NCBI GenBank assembly: GCA_964521085.1
Contig: CAZFPL010000016.1
Span: forward strand, 1 to 64,000
Direction of reading: 5' to 3'
From: JAFGKK01 sp964521085
Lineage (GTDB): Bacteria; Chloroflexota; Anaerolineae; Anaerolineales; RBG-16-64-43
Length of the DNA stretch: 64,000 nt
The notes under the pieces were generated by a model, which was not told the DNA's origin, ran no database searches, and saw only the letters and a program-made list of their open reading frames with translations. The position numbers and the translations under genes are program-made. The number at the start of each line of letters is the position of its first letter. Within the stretch, counting starts at the first letter, position 1. Below are positions 8,450 to 19,800 of the stretch, piece after piece.

Positions 8450-9760
8450 TCAGAGATGATAAAGTTCGTGCGCTTTGCGGGCGAGTTCTTCGCGGAATTC
8501 CGGATGCGCGATGTCGATCAGCGCCCGGGCCCGCTGGCGGATGTTCTTTCCATACAGCTGCGCCGCGCCGAATTCCGTGACAATGGTGTGAATGTGGTTG
8601 CGGGTGGTGGTGACTCCGGCGCCGGGGGTCAGGGTGGGCACGATCTTGCTGATCCGCGATCCGTCCTTGCGCACGATTATCGAGGGCAGGGCGATGATCG
8701 CGCGGCCTCCTTTGGAGCGGGAGGCGCCGTAGATGAAATCCAGCTGTCCTCCCACGCCGGAATAGAACCTCGTCCCGATGCTGTCGGCGCAGACCTGGCC
8801 GGTCAGATCGACCTCGATCGCCGAATTAATCGCCACTACATTGTCGTTGCGGGAGATGATGAACGGATCGTTCACGTGCTCGATCGGATGCAGTTCCACG
8901 AAGGGATTGTCGTCCACGAAATCGAACAACCGCCGCGTGCCAATCAGGAATGCGGCGACAATCTTGCCCCGGTGGATTATCTTCCGTTCGTTGGTGATCA
9001 CGCCGGCGTCGGATAACTCCACCACGCCGTCGGATATCAATTCCGAGTGGATCCCGAGGTCTCTTTTATCGCCCAAATGGCGCAGCACGGCGTTGGGAAT
9101 TTCTCCGATCCCGGCCTGCAGGGTCGCGCCGTCTTCGATCAGGGGTGCGATGAATTCGGCGATTTTCAAACTGATCTCGTCCGGCTCGCCCATCGAGATC
9201 TCGGATAGCTCGTAATCAACGGGGACAAGGTAGTCGATTTTTGAAATATGCAGCAGGGTGTCGCCGAGAACGCGCGGCATGCGTTCGTTCACTTCGGCCA
9301 TCACCAGATGCGCGAACGATGCGGGGGTTTTCACCATGCCGCTTTCCACGCCGAGGCTTACAAAACCGTGGGAATCGGGTGGGCTGACGTGCAGCATCGC
9401 GGCATCCAGGGAGAGGTGGCCTTTCCGGTACAAATCCGGCATTTCCGAAAGGAAAACCGGAGTGAAATCCGCCCGCCCATCGTTGACGGCCTTGCGGACG
9501 TTGTCGCTGATGAACATGGTGTTCACCCGTAGATGCCCTGCCATCTCCGGCGAAACGTAATCCTCCGGGCAAACCGTCAGCATCTGATCGATTTCCACGT
9601 CGTGGATCTTCGGCGCGCGCCGGACAAGTGCTTCGAGCAGGATTTTGGGAACCGAGCAGTTGCCGCTCATATACACGCGATACCCGTTTTGGATGGTCTC
9701 CACGGCCCGGTCGCCGTCCACCACCTTATGCGGATAGCGTGTTTTCCAGTCACTGATCAT
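8450..9760 (-). CDS. Acetyl-CoA hydrolase/transferase family CoA-transferase (4-hydroxybutyrate type)
   Basis: A 436-residue family I CoA-transferase. The first domain has the GYRVYMSGNCSVPKILLEAL start and HVSPPDSHGFVSLG. The second has LQAGIGEIPNAVL and GIHSEL, whose Glu240 is the expected CoA-thioester nucleophile. The third has GQVCADSIGTRFYSGVGGQLDF and the loop GASRSKGGRAIIALPS. The length fits 4-hydroxybutyrate or acetate/butyrate CoA-transferases. The exact acyl substrate cannot be read from the sequence. GGAGGAATC precedes the ATG. Proximity to pyruvate kinase suggests a role in fermentative acyl-CoA to acid exchange, as inference. Confidence 0.88.
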   Translation of the reverse strand: MISDWKTRYPHKVVDGDRAVETIQNGYRVYMSGNCSVPKILLEALVRRAPKIHDVEIDQMLTVCPEDYVSPEMAGHLRVNTMFISDNVRKAVNDGRADFTPVFLSEMPDLYRKGHLSLDAAMLHVSPPDSHGFVSLGVESGMVKTPASFAHLVMAEVNERMPRVLGDTLLHISKIDYLVPVDYELSEISMGEPDEISLKIAEFIAPLIEDGATLQAGIGEIPNAVLRHLGDKRDLGIHSELISDGVVELSDAGVITNERKIIHRGKIVAAFLIGTRRLFDFVDDNPFVELHPIEHVNDPFIISRNDNVVAINSAIEVDLTGQVCADSIGTRFYSGVGGQLDFIYGASRSKGGRAIIALPSIIVRKDGSRISKIVPTLTPGAGVTTTRNHIHTIVTEFGAAQLYGKNIRQRARALIDIAHPEFREELARKAHELYHL

Positions 9761-9870
9761 TAAAGATGATTCCTCCCGGATCGGCCGCAGATCCCAAGCG
9801 CGGCCTGAAATGTCCCAGCGGTCATATCAGATCCAAGGCATTTGATATCGGCGGGGTCCAACGATCGGAC

Positions 9871-10800
9871 CTAAGACCCCGGTGCGAGCAAATCCGCCAG
9901 GATGGCTTTCTGGGCGTGCAGACGGTTTTCCGACTGCTGGAAAATCAGGGATTGAGGTCCGTCGGCGACTTCGTCGGTGATCTCCTGCCCGCGGTGAGCC
10001 GGCAGACAATGCAGGACGATGGCCTGCGGTTTGGCTTTCCGCAACAGGGAGGAATTCACCTGATAGCCGGCGAATGCCTTCTCCCGCCGCGCGGTATCCG
10101 CTTCCTGGCCCATGCTGATCCAGGTATCGGTGTACACCACGTCCGCTCCCGCCGCAGCCTGTTCGGGTTCCGTGCAGAGAGTGATCCGGCATCCACTGGC
10201 GCCGGCATCTTTTTGGGCTTGTGCGACGATGGAATCCGGGAGCGCAAAGCCCTTCGGAGAGGCGATCGTGAAATGCACTCCCAATTTTGCGCATATGATC
10301 AGCAGCGACCTGGCCACATTGTTCCCGTCGCCGATGTATGCCAGCGTTCGTCCGCGTACGTCCGAAAAGTGCTCCTGGATGGTCAGGAGATCGGCCATCG
10401 CCTGACAGGGATGGCAGTCATCCGAAAGACCGTTGATCACCGGAACCCGGGAAAAACGCGCCAGCTCCAGGACCATGTCGTGGGCGAATACGCGGGCCAT
10501 GACCGCATCCACGTACCCTGAAAGCACGCGGCTGACATCCGCAGTGGATTCCCGCTGACCGAGTCCGACTTCATTTTGGGAAATGTAGATCGCGTCGCCC
10601 CCCAGGTGAAGCATTCCCATCTCGAACGAAACCCGCGTGCGCAGGCTGGGTTTTTGAAAAACCATTCCCAGCACTTTTCCCTGCAGGATCGGACGGTTCC
10701 CGCCTTCGGCGTGTTCCTTTTTCAACCGTACCGCCAGTTCGAGCAGGCGGCGGATTTCAGCGGTTGAAAAATCATTCAAACAAAGGAAATGTCGAACCAT
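9871..10800 (-). CDS. argF: Ornithine carbamoyltransferase
   Basis: A 309-residue enzyme making citrulline from ornithine and carbamoyl phosphate in arginine synthesis. The carbamoyl-phosphate loop is KPSLRTRVSFE (about 50-60). HPCQAMADLLTIQEHF, DTWISMGQE and HCLPAHRGQEITDEV are the signature regions of OTC rather than aspartate carbamoyltransferase. The start ATG at 10800 was chosen because GAGGTGGTGC precedes it and the family N-terminus RHFLCLNDFS follows. The same frame is open upstream to 11175 but that stretch has unrelated composition and overlaps the EamA gene. No other arg genes are in the window. Confidence 0.95.
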   Translation of the reverse strand: MVRHFLCLNDFSTAEIRRLLELAVRLKKEHAEGGNRPILQGKVLGMVFQKPSLRTRVSFEMGMLHLGGDAIYISQNEVGLGQRESTADVSRVLSGYVDAVMARVFAHDMVLELARFSRVPVINGLSDDCHPCQAMADLLTIQEHFSDVRGRTLAYIGDGNNVARSLLIICAKLGVHFTIASPKGFALPDSIVAQAQKDAGASGCRITLCTEPEQAAAGADVVYTDTWISMGQEADTARREKAFAGYQVNSSLLRKAKPQAIVLHCLPAHRGQEITDEVADGPQSLIFQQSENRLHAQKAILADLLAPGS

Positions 10801-10942
10801 GCACCACCTCATTCGCGCCGGAGCAACGGCAAAGCGGGGCAAGTATAGCACATGCGGTTCGGGAATCCCTTTATGCGCGAGAGAAAAAGAAATCCTTCGC
10901 GGTTTCGCAGTTATCGTTGCGGCGAGCGGGGACAGAGAATGC

Positions 10943-11995
10943 TTATGGGAACGGGGGAGGGGCTTCGGAAGATTGCGCGACGGGGGATTTTTCCACGGCC
11001 GGCGGCGTCGAGGGCGGCAGAGGGGGCAGAGCGCCGGACGCCAATGCTTCACGCACGAGTTCCTCCGGAGATTTCGGATGCAGCCATGCGAGCCAGCCGG
11101 CCCCCGGAGCCAGACGTGTGGGAATGGGACGTTCGCGGATCCCCAGTACGACGCTAAACGCCATGAGGAATCCACCCATCCATTGGGCCAGGCTGAGTTG
11201 TTCCTTCAAAAGGAAGATTCCGAAGAAGACCGTCACCAGCATTTCGCCCAATCCAAGCAGCGAGGTTTGCAAACCGCCGATGTGCTTCACGCCGACGAAC
11301 AGCGTAAGTCGGGAGAAGAAAATCGCCAGGGTCATCCCGCCCAAGGCCAGCCAGGAGATTTCTGAATGCGGTTGCGCGAACGACGAGTTGAATAAAAGCA
11401 TGGGCAGCAGCACGGCAGCGGATGCCACGAGGGTGTAGAAGGTCACCGTCGGCGCGGGGACTTCGTACAACACGCGCTGGTTGATCGGGAGATGGAGGGC
11501 ATAAAGCGCGGACGACGCCAGCATCAGCAGGACGCCGATCAGATCCACCCGGTGTTCTCCGGTGGAGGTTATCAACACAATCGCCGGGATGGCGATTGCC
11601 AGACGGACGACGCTGAGACGGGAGGGCTGATACCCGTCGAGCAGTAAAAACAAGGCGACAAATCCGGGATAGAGCGAATAGATGATGGCTCCCATTCCGG
11701 TATCGATCCGGGTGATCGCACTGTAATAGAACAACGCTCCCAGTGCATTGATCCAGCCCGCCAGAAGGCATCCGATCAACCCCATGGGATATATTTGAAG
11801 CAGGGACCTTTTGGAGAAGAAAATGATCAGGAAGAGAAGCAGGGCGGCGCCGAGAGCCCGCAGGCCGACGACTTCCACCGGGAAAAAACCTCCGGAGAAG
11901 GCGGTCTTGCCGAGGGTCGGGGAGATCCCCAGAAAGAAGGCAGAAGAAAGCGCTGCGGCAAGGCCGGTGCTTCGGCTGGTCCAGCTTCGTTTCAT
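10943..11995 (-). CDS. EamA/DMT-family transporter
   Basis: A 350-residue protein with ten predicted membrane segments in two five-helix repeats, typical of drug/metabolite transporters. The first repeat begins with LSSAFFLGISPTLGKTAFSGG and the second with SSALYALHLPINQRVLYEV. The C-terminal 50 residues are soluble and Pro-rich. The family includes threonine/homoserine exporters (RhtA), but substrate cannot be read from sequence. It lies 51 bases downstream of the threonine synthase fusion on the same strand, so co-transcription is likely. Confidence 0.85.
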   Translation of the reverse strand: MKRSWTSRSTGLAAALSSAFFLGISPTLGKTAFSGGFFPVEVVGLRALGAALLLFLIIFFSKRSLLQIYPMGLIGCLLAGWINALGALFYYSAITRIDTGMGAIIYSLYPGFVALFLLLDGYQPSRLSVVRLAIAIPAIVLITSTGEHRVDLIGVLLMLASSALYALHLPINQRVLYEVPAPTVTFYTLVASAAVLLPMLLFNSSFAQPHSEISWLALGGMTLAIFFSRLTLFVGVKHIGGLQTSLLGLGEMLVTVFFGIFLLKEQLSLAQWMGGFLMAFSVVLGIRERPIPTRLAPGAGWLAWLHPKSPEELVREALASGALPPLPPSTPPAVEKSPVAQSSEAPPPFP

Positions 11996-12046
11996 CCGAG
12001 GAACCTCACGAAAGGTGAATCCATCCGCCGATCGGAATCGCGGACC

Positions 12047-13735
12047 TCATTCCAACGCCTTATTGATTTCCGAAAGCAGTTCGTCGTCGAGGAAGGTGCC
12101 TTTCTGCAGCAAGCGTTGTATCTGTCCGCTCAGCCGGCGGCGCTCCTCCGGCACCAACATCTTCGCCGTCACCACGACCACGGGAATGGTCGCCAAGGCG
12201 GGATCTTTTTTCAGCAGTTCTATCAAACCAAACCCGTCCAAATCGGGCATCATCAGATCCATTACGACCAGATCCGGTTTCTGCTGGCGTATGAATTCCA
12301 GCGCCTTCGGGCTCTCCGATATCTCGCTGATTTCAAATCCGCCCCGCGCCTGCAAAATCCGCCGGATCAGCCGGGTGGAATTAGGATCGTCGTCGACGAT
12401 GACCACTTTGCGCAGCCGGAAATCCAGACGGTTCAACGCAGCCAGCAGGCCTTCGCGCGGCATCTCGATCTCGGTGGTTCCGGGAAGCGATACTTCCGTC
12501 TCCCATCCCTCCCCGAGAATCTCCCGGTCGATCGGCAGCGTGTGCCCGGAGGCGTTGACCACGACGATATCCTCGGAGTGAATGGTTCCTTGGCGGACGA
12601 GCTTGAACAGGCCCGCAAATGCCACCGAGGCCGCGGGTTCCAATGAAATACCCTCCATCTTGGCGACGATGTGCGTCGCCCGGAAGGCTTCCTCGTCGGA
12701 GACGGTTTCAAACGCCGCCCGGGCGCCCGGCCGGGTGAGTTGGTCGCGCAACAATTGATACGTGCGTCCGGGATCGCCGGTGGAGAGCGTGGAGATATTG
12801 GTGACGGGTGACGCCACGACATCGGGGTGATCCATACCTTGTTTCCAGGCCGAGGCCATCGGAGCACAGCCTTCGACTTGGATCGCTGCAATCCCCGGAA
12901 TTTTGGACACCAACCCGAGAATTTGCAGTTCTTCAAATCCTTTTAATACACCCATCGGACCCATGCCGCCGCTGACGGCCTGGATGTACCAATCCGGAGT
13001 TCTCCAAGGAGAGGATTTCAACTTCCCGGTGCCTGTGAGTGTTGATCCCAGCAGCGGGGTTAATTGTTCGGCCAGTTCGAAGGCGATGGTTTTCATCGCC
13101 TCGACGGGCGTGACGCTGCGGGTTCCCTGGTCGATGAAGATGCCTTTCCGTTTGGCAAATTCAGCCGCCACCTGTTTGGTGTGGTCGTAGGTTCCCGTCA
13201 CCTTGATGACTTGGGTGCCGTAGATAGCGACTTCCTGCATCTTGGCCGAGGGGACCATGCTTGTCAGGAACGCCCAGAGTTTTATACCGGCTCTGGCGCA
13301 ATAGGCGGCGTAGGATATGGCGACGTTACCGGTGGACGCGACGACGGCTTCCTGAATCCCGGCTTCCTTCAATGCCGCGACCGTAAGCGCCGCCTGGCGG
13401 TCCTTGAAAGAGGCCGTCGGTCCCTGCCGTTCATCTTTGATGAAAAGATTCGGCAGACCGAGCATCAATCCCAAATTCGGAGCGTGGTGCAACGGGGTGC
13501 CGCCCTCTCCGAGCGTAACGATGTTGGCCGCGTTGGAAATGGGGAGCAGGTCCAGGTAGCGCCAAAAGTGAAACGGCCTTTCCCGGAGTTGCAAGGCGAA
13601 GGTCTTGGCGAGAGTCTTGTAATCGTAACGGGCCTGGCGCCAGCCGCTGTTGCATTTTGGGCACAGGGATACTTTGGGGGAATACGGATATAAAGTCCCG
13701 CAATCGATGCACTCCACCACGAAATGAGCGGCCAT
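12047..13735 (-). CDS. thrC: Threonine synthase fused to a C-terminal response-regulator receiver domain
   Basis: A 562-residue continuous frame with two parts. Residues 1-440 are a threonine synthase, making threonine from O-phosphohomoserine. An N-terminal zinc-ribbon-like set of Cys (9, 12, 25, 28) is followed by the PLP-lysine motif PTASFKDRQA (Lys111), the ASTGNVAISYAAY phosphate-binding loop and VSGGMGPMGVLKGFEEL. Residues 443-562 are a complete receiver domain: acidic pocket VDDDP (448-450), phospho-acceptor Asp493 in VVMDLMMPDLDGF, Thr523 in VVVTAKM and Lys545 in LLQKGTF. A short linker joins them without any frame break or unknown bases. It lies 72 bases downstream of the hybrid kinase gene on the same strand. 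I infer phosphorylation control of the enzyme; a moonlighting or scaffolding role is also possible. Confidence 0.92.
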   Translation of the reverse strand: MAAHFVVECIDCGTLYPYSPKVSLCPKCNSGWRQARYDYKTLAKTFALQLRERPFHFWRYLDLLPISNAANIVTLGEGGTPLHHAPNLGLMLGLPNLFIKDERQGPTASFKDRQAALTVAALKEAGIQEAVVASTGNVAISYAAYCARAGIKLWAFLTSMVPSAKMQEVAIYGTQVIKVTGTYDHTKQVAAEFAKRKGIFIDQGTRSVTPVEAMKTIAFELAEQLTPLLGSTLTGTGKLKSSPWRTPDWYIQAVSGGMGPMGVLKGFEELQILGLVSKIPGIAAIQVEGCAPMASAWKQGMDHPDVVASPVTNISTLSTGDPGRTYQLLRDQLTRPGARAAFETVSDEEAFRATHIVAKMEGISLEPAASVAFAGLFKLVRQGTIHSEDIVVVNASGHTLPIDREILGEGWETEVSLPGTTEIEMPREGLLAALNRLDFRLRKVVIVDDDPNSTRLIRRILQARGGFEISEISESPKALEFIRQQKPDLVVMDLMMPDLDGFGLIELLKKDPALATIPVVVVTAKMLVPEERRRLSGQIQRLLQKGTFLDDELLSEINKALE

Positions 13736-13807
13736 GATGTCTCATCCTATTCGTTGTATACACCCAGCCGGATCCGTGCGTTGGAAGGGTCGGACCCGGC
13801 CGGGGAA

Positions 13808-16800
13808 TTAGGCTGTCTTTTCGGGCGGAAGCGGTGTGGTAGAGCGCTTCGATTCCAAGGGAAGCGGGGTGGTGGAAGGTTTCCGTTCCAAGGGCAGCGG
13901 CGATGTGGAACTCTTTCTCTCGCCGGCCAGCGGGGAGGTGGATTTCTTCCCCTCCAGCGAAAGCGGGGAGGTCCCGGGAATTCCCTTGTGTTCATACAGC
14001 TTCAACGCGCGGGCGATGCTCTCGAGCAGGTCGTGCTCGGAGAATTGCTCCTTCCGCAGAATGGCCTGCGCCTGGTGGGAAATGCTTTCCATCTGTTCGG
14101 GGCTCATATCCGCCGCGGAGAGAACGATGACCGGGATGGCGCTTGTCTTTTGGTTCGCGCGCAGGGAGGAGAGCACTTCGAACCCCGCGGATCCGGGCAG
14201 TTGGAGATCCAGAATGATCAGATGGGGCTGATCGGCTTCCGCCCGTTCCACTCCGGTTTTCCCCTCCGCAACCATTCGAATCGAGAAGCCGCTGAGCTTT
14301 TCCAGGATGCGCTGCACGATCTGGGCTTCTTCGGGGTTGTCCTCTATTACAAGGACGTTGTAGGCTTTCCGTTCGGGTTTGTCCAGCTTCTCCAGGGAAG
14401 TCACCAGATCCGCTTCCAGGATCGGTTTCACCAGATAGTCGGCGGCTCCCAGGCTTAGGCCGCGTCCGCGATCCTCCGTAATGGTGCACAGGATGACCGG
14501 CAGCGGGCGGGTGACGGGATCGGATTTCAACTGCGCCAACACCTGCCATCCATCCGGAGAAGGCATGTTGACGTCCAGAAGGATCACATACGGGCGCAGT
14601 TCGCGTGCCATGGGAACCGCGCGGGCGCCGTCCGAGAGTTCGACGATCGTGTATCCGCGGGGTTCCAGGTAACGGCGGTACAGCTGAACGACGCCGGTCT
14701 CATTTTCCACGACCATGACGTTCTTTCGGCTGACGGCGGATCCCGCCGTTTCCGCCACCGGCGCAGCCTTCGGCTGCAGCGCGGGTATGGTGAAATAGAA
14801 TGTGGAACCTTTTCCCAGAATCGAATCCACCCAGATCCGTCCACCGTGCATTTCGATAAGGCGCTTGCAGATCGAGAGGCCCAACCCCGTGCCGCCGGTC
14901 CGGCGGGTGGGGGAGGCGTCGACTTGCGAGAACTCCGTAAACAATTTCGGGAAGTGGTCGGCAGGAATACCCGAACCGGTGTCGGATACGCTGACGACGA
15001 TCTCCGGATAGTTATCGGGATTGGTTTGCAGCTTGGCTTCGATCACAATGCTGCCGGATTCGGTGAATTTGGAGGCGTTCGAAAGCAGGTTCAGCAGCAC
15101 CTGACGGGCGCGGATCGGATCGGCGCGGGCCAGCGGCAGGTCGTCAGGAATATATTGCGACAGTCGGATAGGCTTGTCTTTGATCAATCCCAAAGCGGTC
15201 GAAGCCACGCTTTGGATCAGGTTTCGCATATCCACTTCCTCAAATGCCAATTCCATCTTTCCGGCGTCGATTCGGGATATGTCAAGAATGTCGTTGATCA
15301 ATCCCAGCAAGTGCTGTCCGGCATTATGGATGGCGGTGAGGTCCTGGTTTTGAAGATCGGTGATCGGGCCGTCGATCCCTTTCAGAATGACCCGCGAGAA
15401 GCCGATGATGGAGTTGAGCGGTGTTCGCAGTTCGTGGCTCATGTTGGCCAGGAATTGCGTCTTCAACCGGTCCGCTTCGCGCATTTCCTTGAGGGCTTCG
15501 CGCTCCACTTCGTAGGATCGGGCGTTATCGAGTGCGACAGCCACCTGGTCGGCCAGGGATTGCAGTACTGCGATATCCGCCGGCAGGAAGGCATTTACCC
15601 GCGAAACGTGGATGTCGAGCGCTCCCAGCATGCGATCGCCGATTTTAAGCGGCAGCGCCAGCTGGGTTTTAGTTTCCGGCAGGGTGGGATAAGCGCGGTA
15701 GTTGGGATCTTTGGAGGTATCCAGCGCGGCGTAGGGTTTTCCGTTTTCGGTCACCTGTCCGATGATCGTCCGGGAACCCACGGCGATGCTGTGCTTGGCT
15801 TCCTTCATTTGCACGCCGGGCTGGCCGGTGGCTTCCCGGACGACCGCATACTTGCCCTGCTCGTCGAGCAGGTAGATGGCGGTGTGGTAGAAACCGAACC
15901 GTTCCCGCAACAGGTTGACCGCGCGGGAAAGCAGGGTGCCGGTTTCCAACGTCGAGGTTGCGAGGCGGCTGACTTCGGCCGCGATTTCCAGCTGCTGGGC
16001 ACGCCGCTGAGCTTGGTTAAGCAGGCGGTAGTTGTCAAGCGTCATCGAGAGTTGGGCGCCGACTGTTTCGAGGAACCGCACTTCGCTGTGCGAGAAGGGG
16101 TTTGCAAGGCGGCGCACGGCTTGGAGAATACCGATGTTCTCCCCGCGGACGCGCAATGGGACGGCGACCATCGAGGCAATCGCGAGATCGGCCAGGACCG
16201 GACGCACCATCCCCGACAGGCGGTCGTCGTCTTGCGCGTGATTGCTTACCACCGTCTGCCCGCTCTGCAGCAGATCGAAGAAGGGATACAGCACGCCGGG
16301 GAAGCGCGTTCCGTCTTCCACCGAGGGCTGGTCTGCATCGGCCATGTGGGCGACTTGCTGTACGTAGGTCTGTCCGGTCTCTTCGCCGAATAACTGAATC
16401 GAGATGCTGTTCAACGACACGGCGGTCCTGCATGAGTCGAGCGCTTCATGCATCAACTGTTCTTCGCCGCTGGCCTTCTGCAGGCGCTGCGAGGTTTGGA
16501 ACAAGGTGACTGCTTCACGAAGAGCCTGTTCCGTCTGGTTGTGCAGGCGGGCGTTTTGAATGGCGGTCGACGCCTGCGCGACGATGGTTTCCGAGAGGCG
16601 CAATTCTTCGGATGTGAAGCTTCGGCCTTCTTCCAGCAGGTGCATGCCCACCAGGCCGATCGTATTGCCTTCGGCGACGAGCGGTAGCAGAACCAGCGAG
16701 CGGGTTCGGTGCTCGTGCTTTTCACCCGGGAGCAGCGGCCGCAGGGGGTTTTCACTCACGCCGGTAAAGATCGTCGGTCCGCGTTCCACAATTGCTTTTT

Positions 16801-19800
16801 GCAGAATGGGCGAATCCTTTACCGAAACGAAAATCGTCGGGCTGGAACGATCCATGCGGCCGGGCTGATCGCTCACCAGCGTCAGGGTCGACTTATCCTC
16901 GCTCAGCAGGGAGATGCTGGCGTGGCCCAGCGTAAGCGCGCGGGCGAGCTCGGACGCGATGGTATCCAGGCTGGTCAACAAATCCAACGAACCGGCGACC
17001 GAAGAAACCACGCGGTTGACCAGCGCGAGCTCCTGCGTACGGGCGGCGGCCTGATGGAACAACCGGGCGTTCTCAAGAGCCAGGGCCAGCTGGTCGGTGA
17101 TTTCCTCCGCCAGCATCCGGTCTTCTTCCGTCCAATATCGTTTCCCCTCTTCGTCCCGGAATTCCAGAACGCCCAGAACCTGATCCTGAAGGCGGATGGG
17201 AACGGCCATGACCGATGAAATGTCGTCGTCCCCGTCTCCCCCCGGTTGGGAGATGACGAGTTCTCCGCTGGTAAGGGCTTTCTGCGTTTCGGGAGTGTTG
17301 TAAACATCCAGCCGCTGCAATCCACTCATATCGTCATGGAAGAGAACCGGCTGGACGGAGAATGGAGCCGCCTGGGATGTGGCGGCCAGACTGCGCAATG
17401 ACAACGGACCGGTGCCCTTGAACGGAGGCAGGGGTCCGGATTTCTTCGGCGGTTGTGGAAGGGAGGGCGCCGGAGAAATTTCGGCCGGAAGTGAAAGCGC
17501 GGCGGTAACGGATTTGGTTTCCGAGGGAGGAGATTTAATGAGATCCTGCAATGCAGAGATCAGAGGCCTCGGGATCGGTATGGTGGCAGGCGATGGAATC
17601 TCCGGCGCGGGCACTGCCGGTTCGACGGCCGGGATTGCCGAATCCACCGGCGCAGCCTGGGCTACGGCGATTGCGGGCGCTGGTGGAATGACCGGTGGAA
17701 GAATGGGACCGGTCGAAGGTTTTTCCGCCGGAATGGTCGCAGCGGGCGGAGGTACGACCTCTGCGGGTTTCATAAAGACCGATTCGAACTCTACTTCCGG
17801 AGAAGGGACAGGCTTTTCCACTGCGGGAGTAACAGGAAGGAAGGATGGAGGAACAGGAACAGCCTCTTCTTCCATGGCAATAGGTTGGATCGGTGCAGGC
17901 GATTCTTTTTGAACCGGTTCGATCTCAGGCGGGACAACCGATGGTTCCACAATTTCCGCTTCTGTTTCGGTGATTTCCGCTTCCAGAAGCGATGGAACAG
18001 ATTCCAAATCGGAAGGGATCGGTTCTGNNNNNNNNNNNNNNNNNNNNNNNNNNNNNNNNNNNNNNNNNNNNNNNNNNNNNNNNNNNNNNNNNNNNNNNNN
18101 NNNNNNNNNNNNNNNNNNNNNNNNNNNATTTCCGCTTCCAGAAGCGATGGAACAGATTCCAAATCGGAAGGGATCGGTTCTGCGGCGGGCGCTTCGGGTG
18201 AGACGGCTTTATCCCGTTCGGATATTTTTCTTAAGGAGGGAGCGATCGAAGGCAGTAATTCCTCCAGGGAGGGCCTTCGCATGTGTTTCCCGGAATCGGC
18301 AAGGGCAGCCGAATCTAAGAGGCTGGTGATGCTTGGAATAGTCCGGTGTTCCGGAAGCGGTTTGGTCGGTTTTTTCTTTGGAGGAGCCGCAGGCGCCGGC
18401 GTTGCCATCTCCGGTAATCCTTTGGTGACCCGCTTTCGAGGGGCAGGTCTTGCCGGAGTCTCCACAAAAGGCGCGAAGGCGGTTGTGAACAGCGGGGTGG
18501 TAATTCGCCTCTTGGGCACGATCGCTTCGGGAGCCTCTTCCTCCTTGGCGGACACCGGCGGTGCAAACGGTTTGGTAATCCGTTTTTTCTGAGGAGTGGC
18601 CGCAGGGACTTCCGGCAGGATGGCAGCTGCCTCGGTGAGGATGGGTTTAGTGGGACGTTTTTTCGGAGCAGCCGAGACGGGAGTTTCTGTGAAGACGTGT
18701 GCCGCAGTCGTCACGATGGGTTTAGTGGTGCGCTTCTTCGGGGCAGCCGGAACGGATACTTCTGAAATGAGGGGTTCCGACACACCCGCGACAGGCTTGG
18801 TGACGCGCTTTCTTGGAGTTGGAGCCGAAGGAATTTCCGGCTCGGAGGGAATTGAGATAACGGCGCGTGGTTTGGTGATCCGTTTTTTCTGCGCAGCCGT
18901 GGCGGAAATTTCCCCGAAGGCAGGCACAACGGCAGACGCGGCGGGCCTGACGGTACGCCGTTTGGGAGTGGGAATAGACGGAATCTCAATCGGGGAAACC
19001 GTCGAAATGGACGCCGCTGGTTTTGTGATACGTTTCTTCACAGGGGGAACCGCTGTTTCGGCGATCTTTGATGTTTTTGTGGAAATCGCCTCCCGCGTTT
19101 GGGCGGCCGCGGTCGGCTTCCGGAGTAAAGTAACCTTCTGGGCGCCGGGAATGGCTTCCAACAGCCCGTGCTCCACCGCTGCTGCGGAGGGTGTTTTCTT
19201 CACAGTGATAGGCCGCGCTTTAACAGCCGCTGCGGCAGCCCGGGATGAAGGCTCCGATGGGAGAAGGACGGGTGCGGCAATGATCCGTTGTGAGGCGCGC
19301 TTGGCCGCGGGCGCGGCCGATTCCTCCCGGGAGACTGCGGCGGGTTTCCGAATCTTGCCGCCCGTGTGTACGGGAGCCGCCGATTGCAGCACTTGAACGA
19401 CCGCGCGATAGGTGGATGGCTGGCCTTCCTCATCCATCCGCGGAAGGGCGTTCATCAGAAGCAGGATCATCGATCCGTTGCGATGATTGGCGGTCAGGAA
19501 CAGATTGTCGATGGGGTCGCCCGAGTCGATGGCCGCGCGTAATTTCTTCGCGGATTCCGGAAGCAGCCCGCACTCTTCCATGGGGCGTCTCTGGGCTTGC
19601 GAAGCACGCAGCCCGAGAAGGGGAAATATTTCATCCGAGCACCAAAGGCTGTTGCCCTCGGTGTCGAATTCCCAAACCCAGCCGCTCGGAGAGGAAGCAG
19701 ACTCGCTCGTTCGGCGGGGTTTCCTCTGGGGCGCAGCCGGGGTTTCGGGTTCCGAGACTCCGGAAAAGAGAGTCTCAAGCTGGCTGAGCGATCGCTTGAT

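Noticed and set aside
10943..11995. Calling the EamA transporter a threonine exporter
   Set aside because: Position next to thrC is suggestive but the family is very broad and no substrate residues are known to decide.
12360..12440. Threonine synthase-receiver junction as an assembly or frameshift artefact
   Set aside because: The frame is continuous without ambiguous bases, the linker is short and both domains are complete.
14846..16393. Long open frame of 515 codons on the plus strand opposite the hybrid kinase
   Set aside because: It is the antisense of well-supported GAF and kinase domains, with no family motif or ribosome site. Long shadows are expected in GC-rich coding DNA.
18358..19038. 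75-bp periodic repeat considered as a CRISPR array or minisatellite
   Set aside because: Repeats are degenerate, in frame and preserved only at protein-motif level; no constant 25-35-base repeats with unique spacers, no cas genes.
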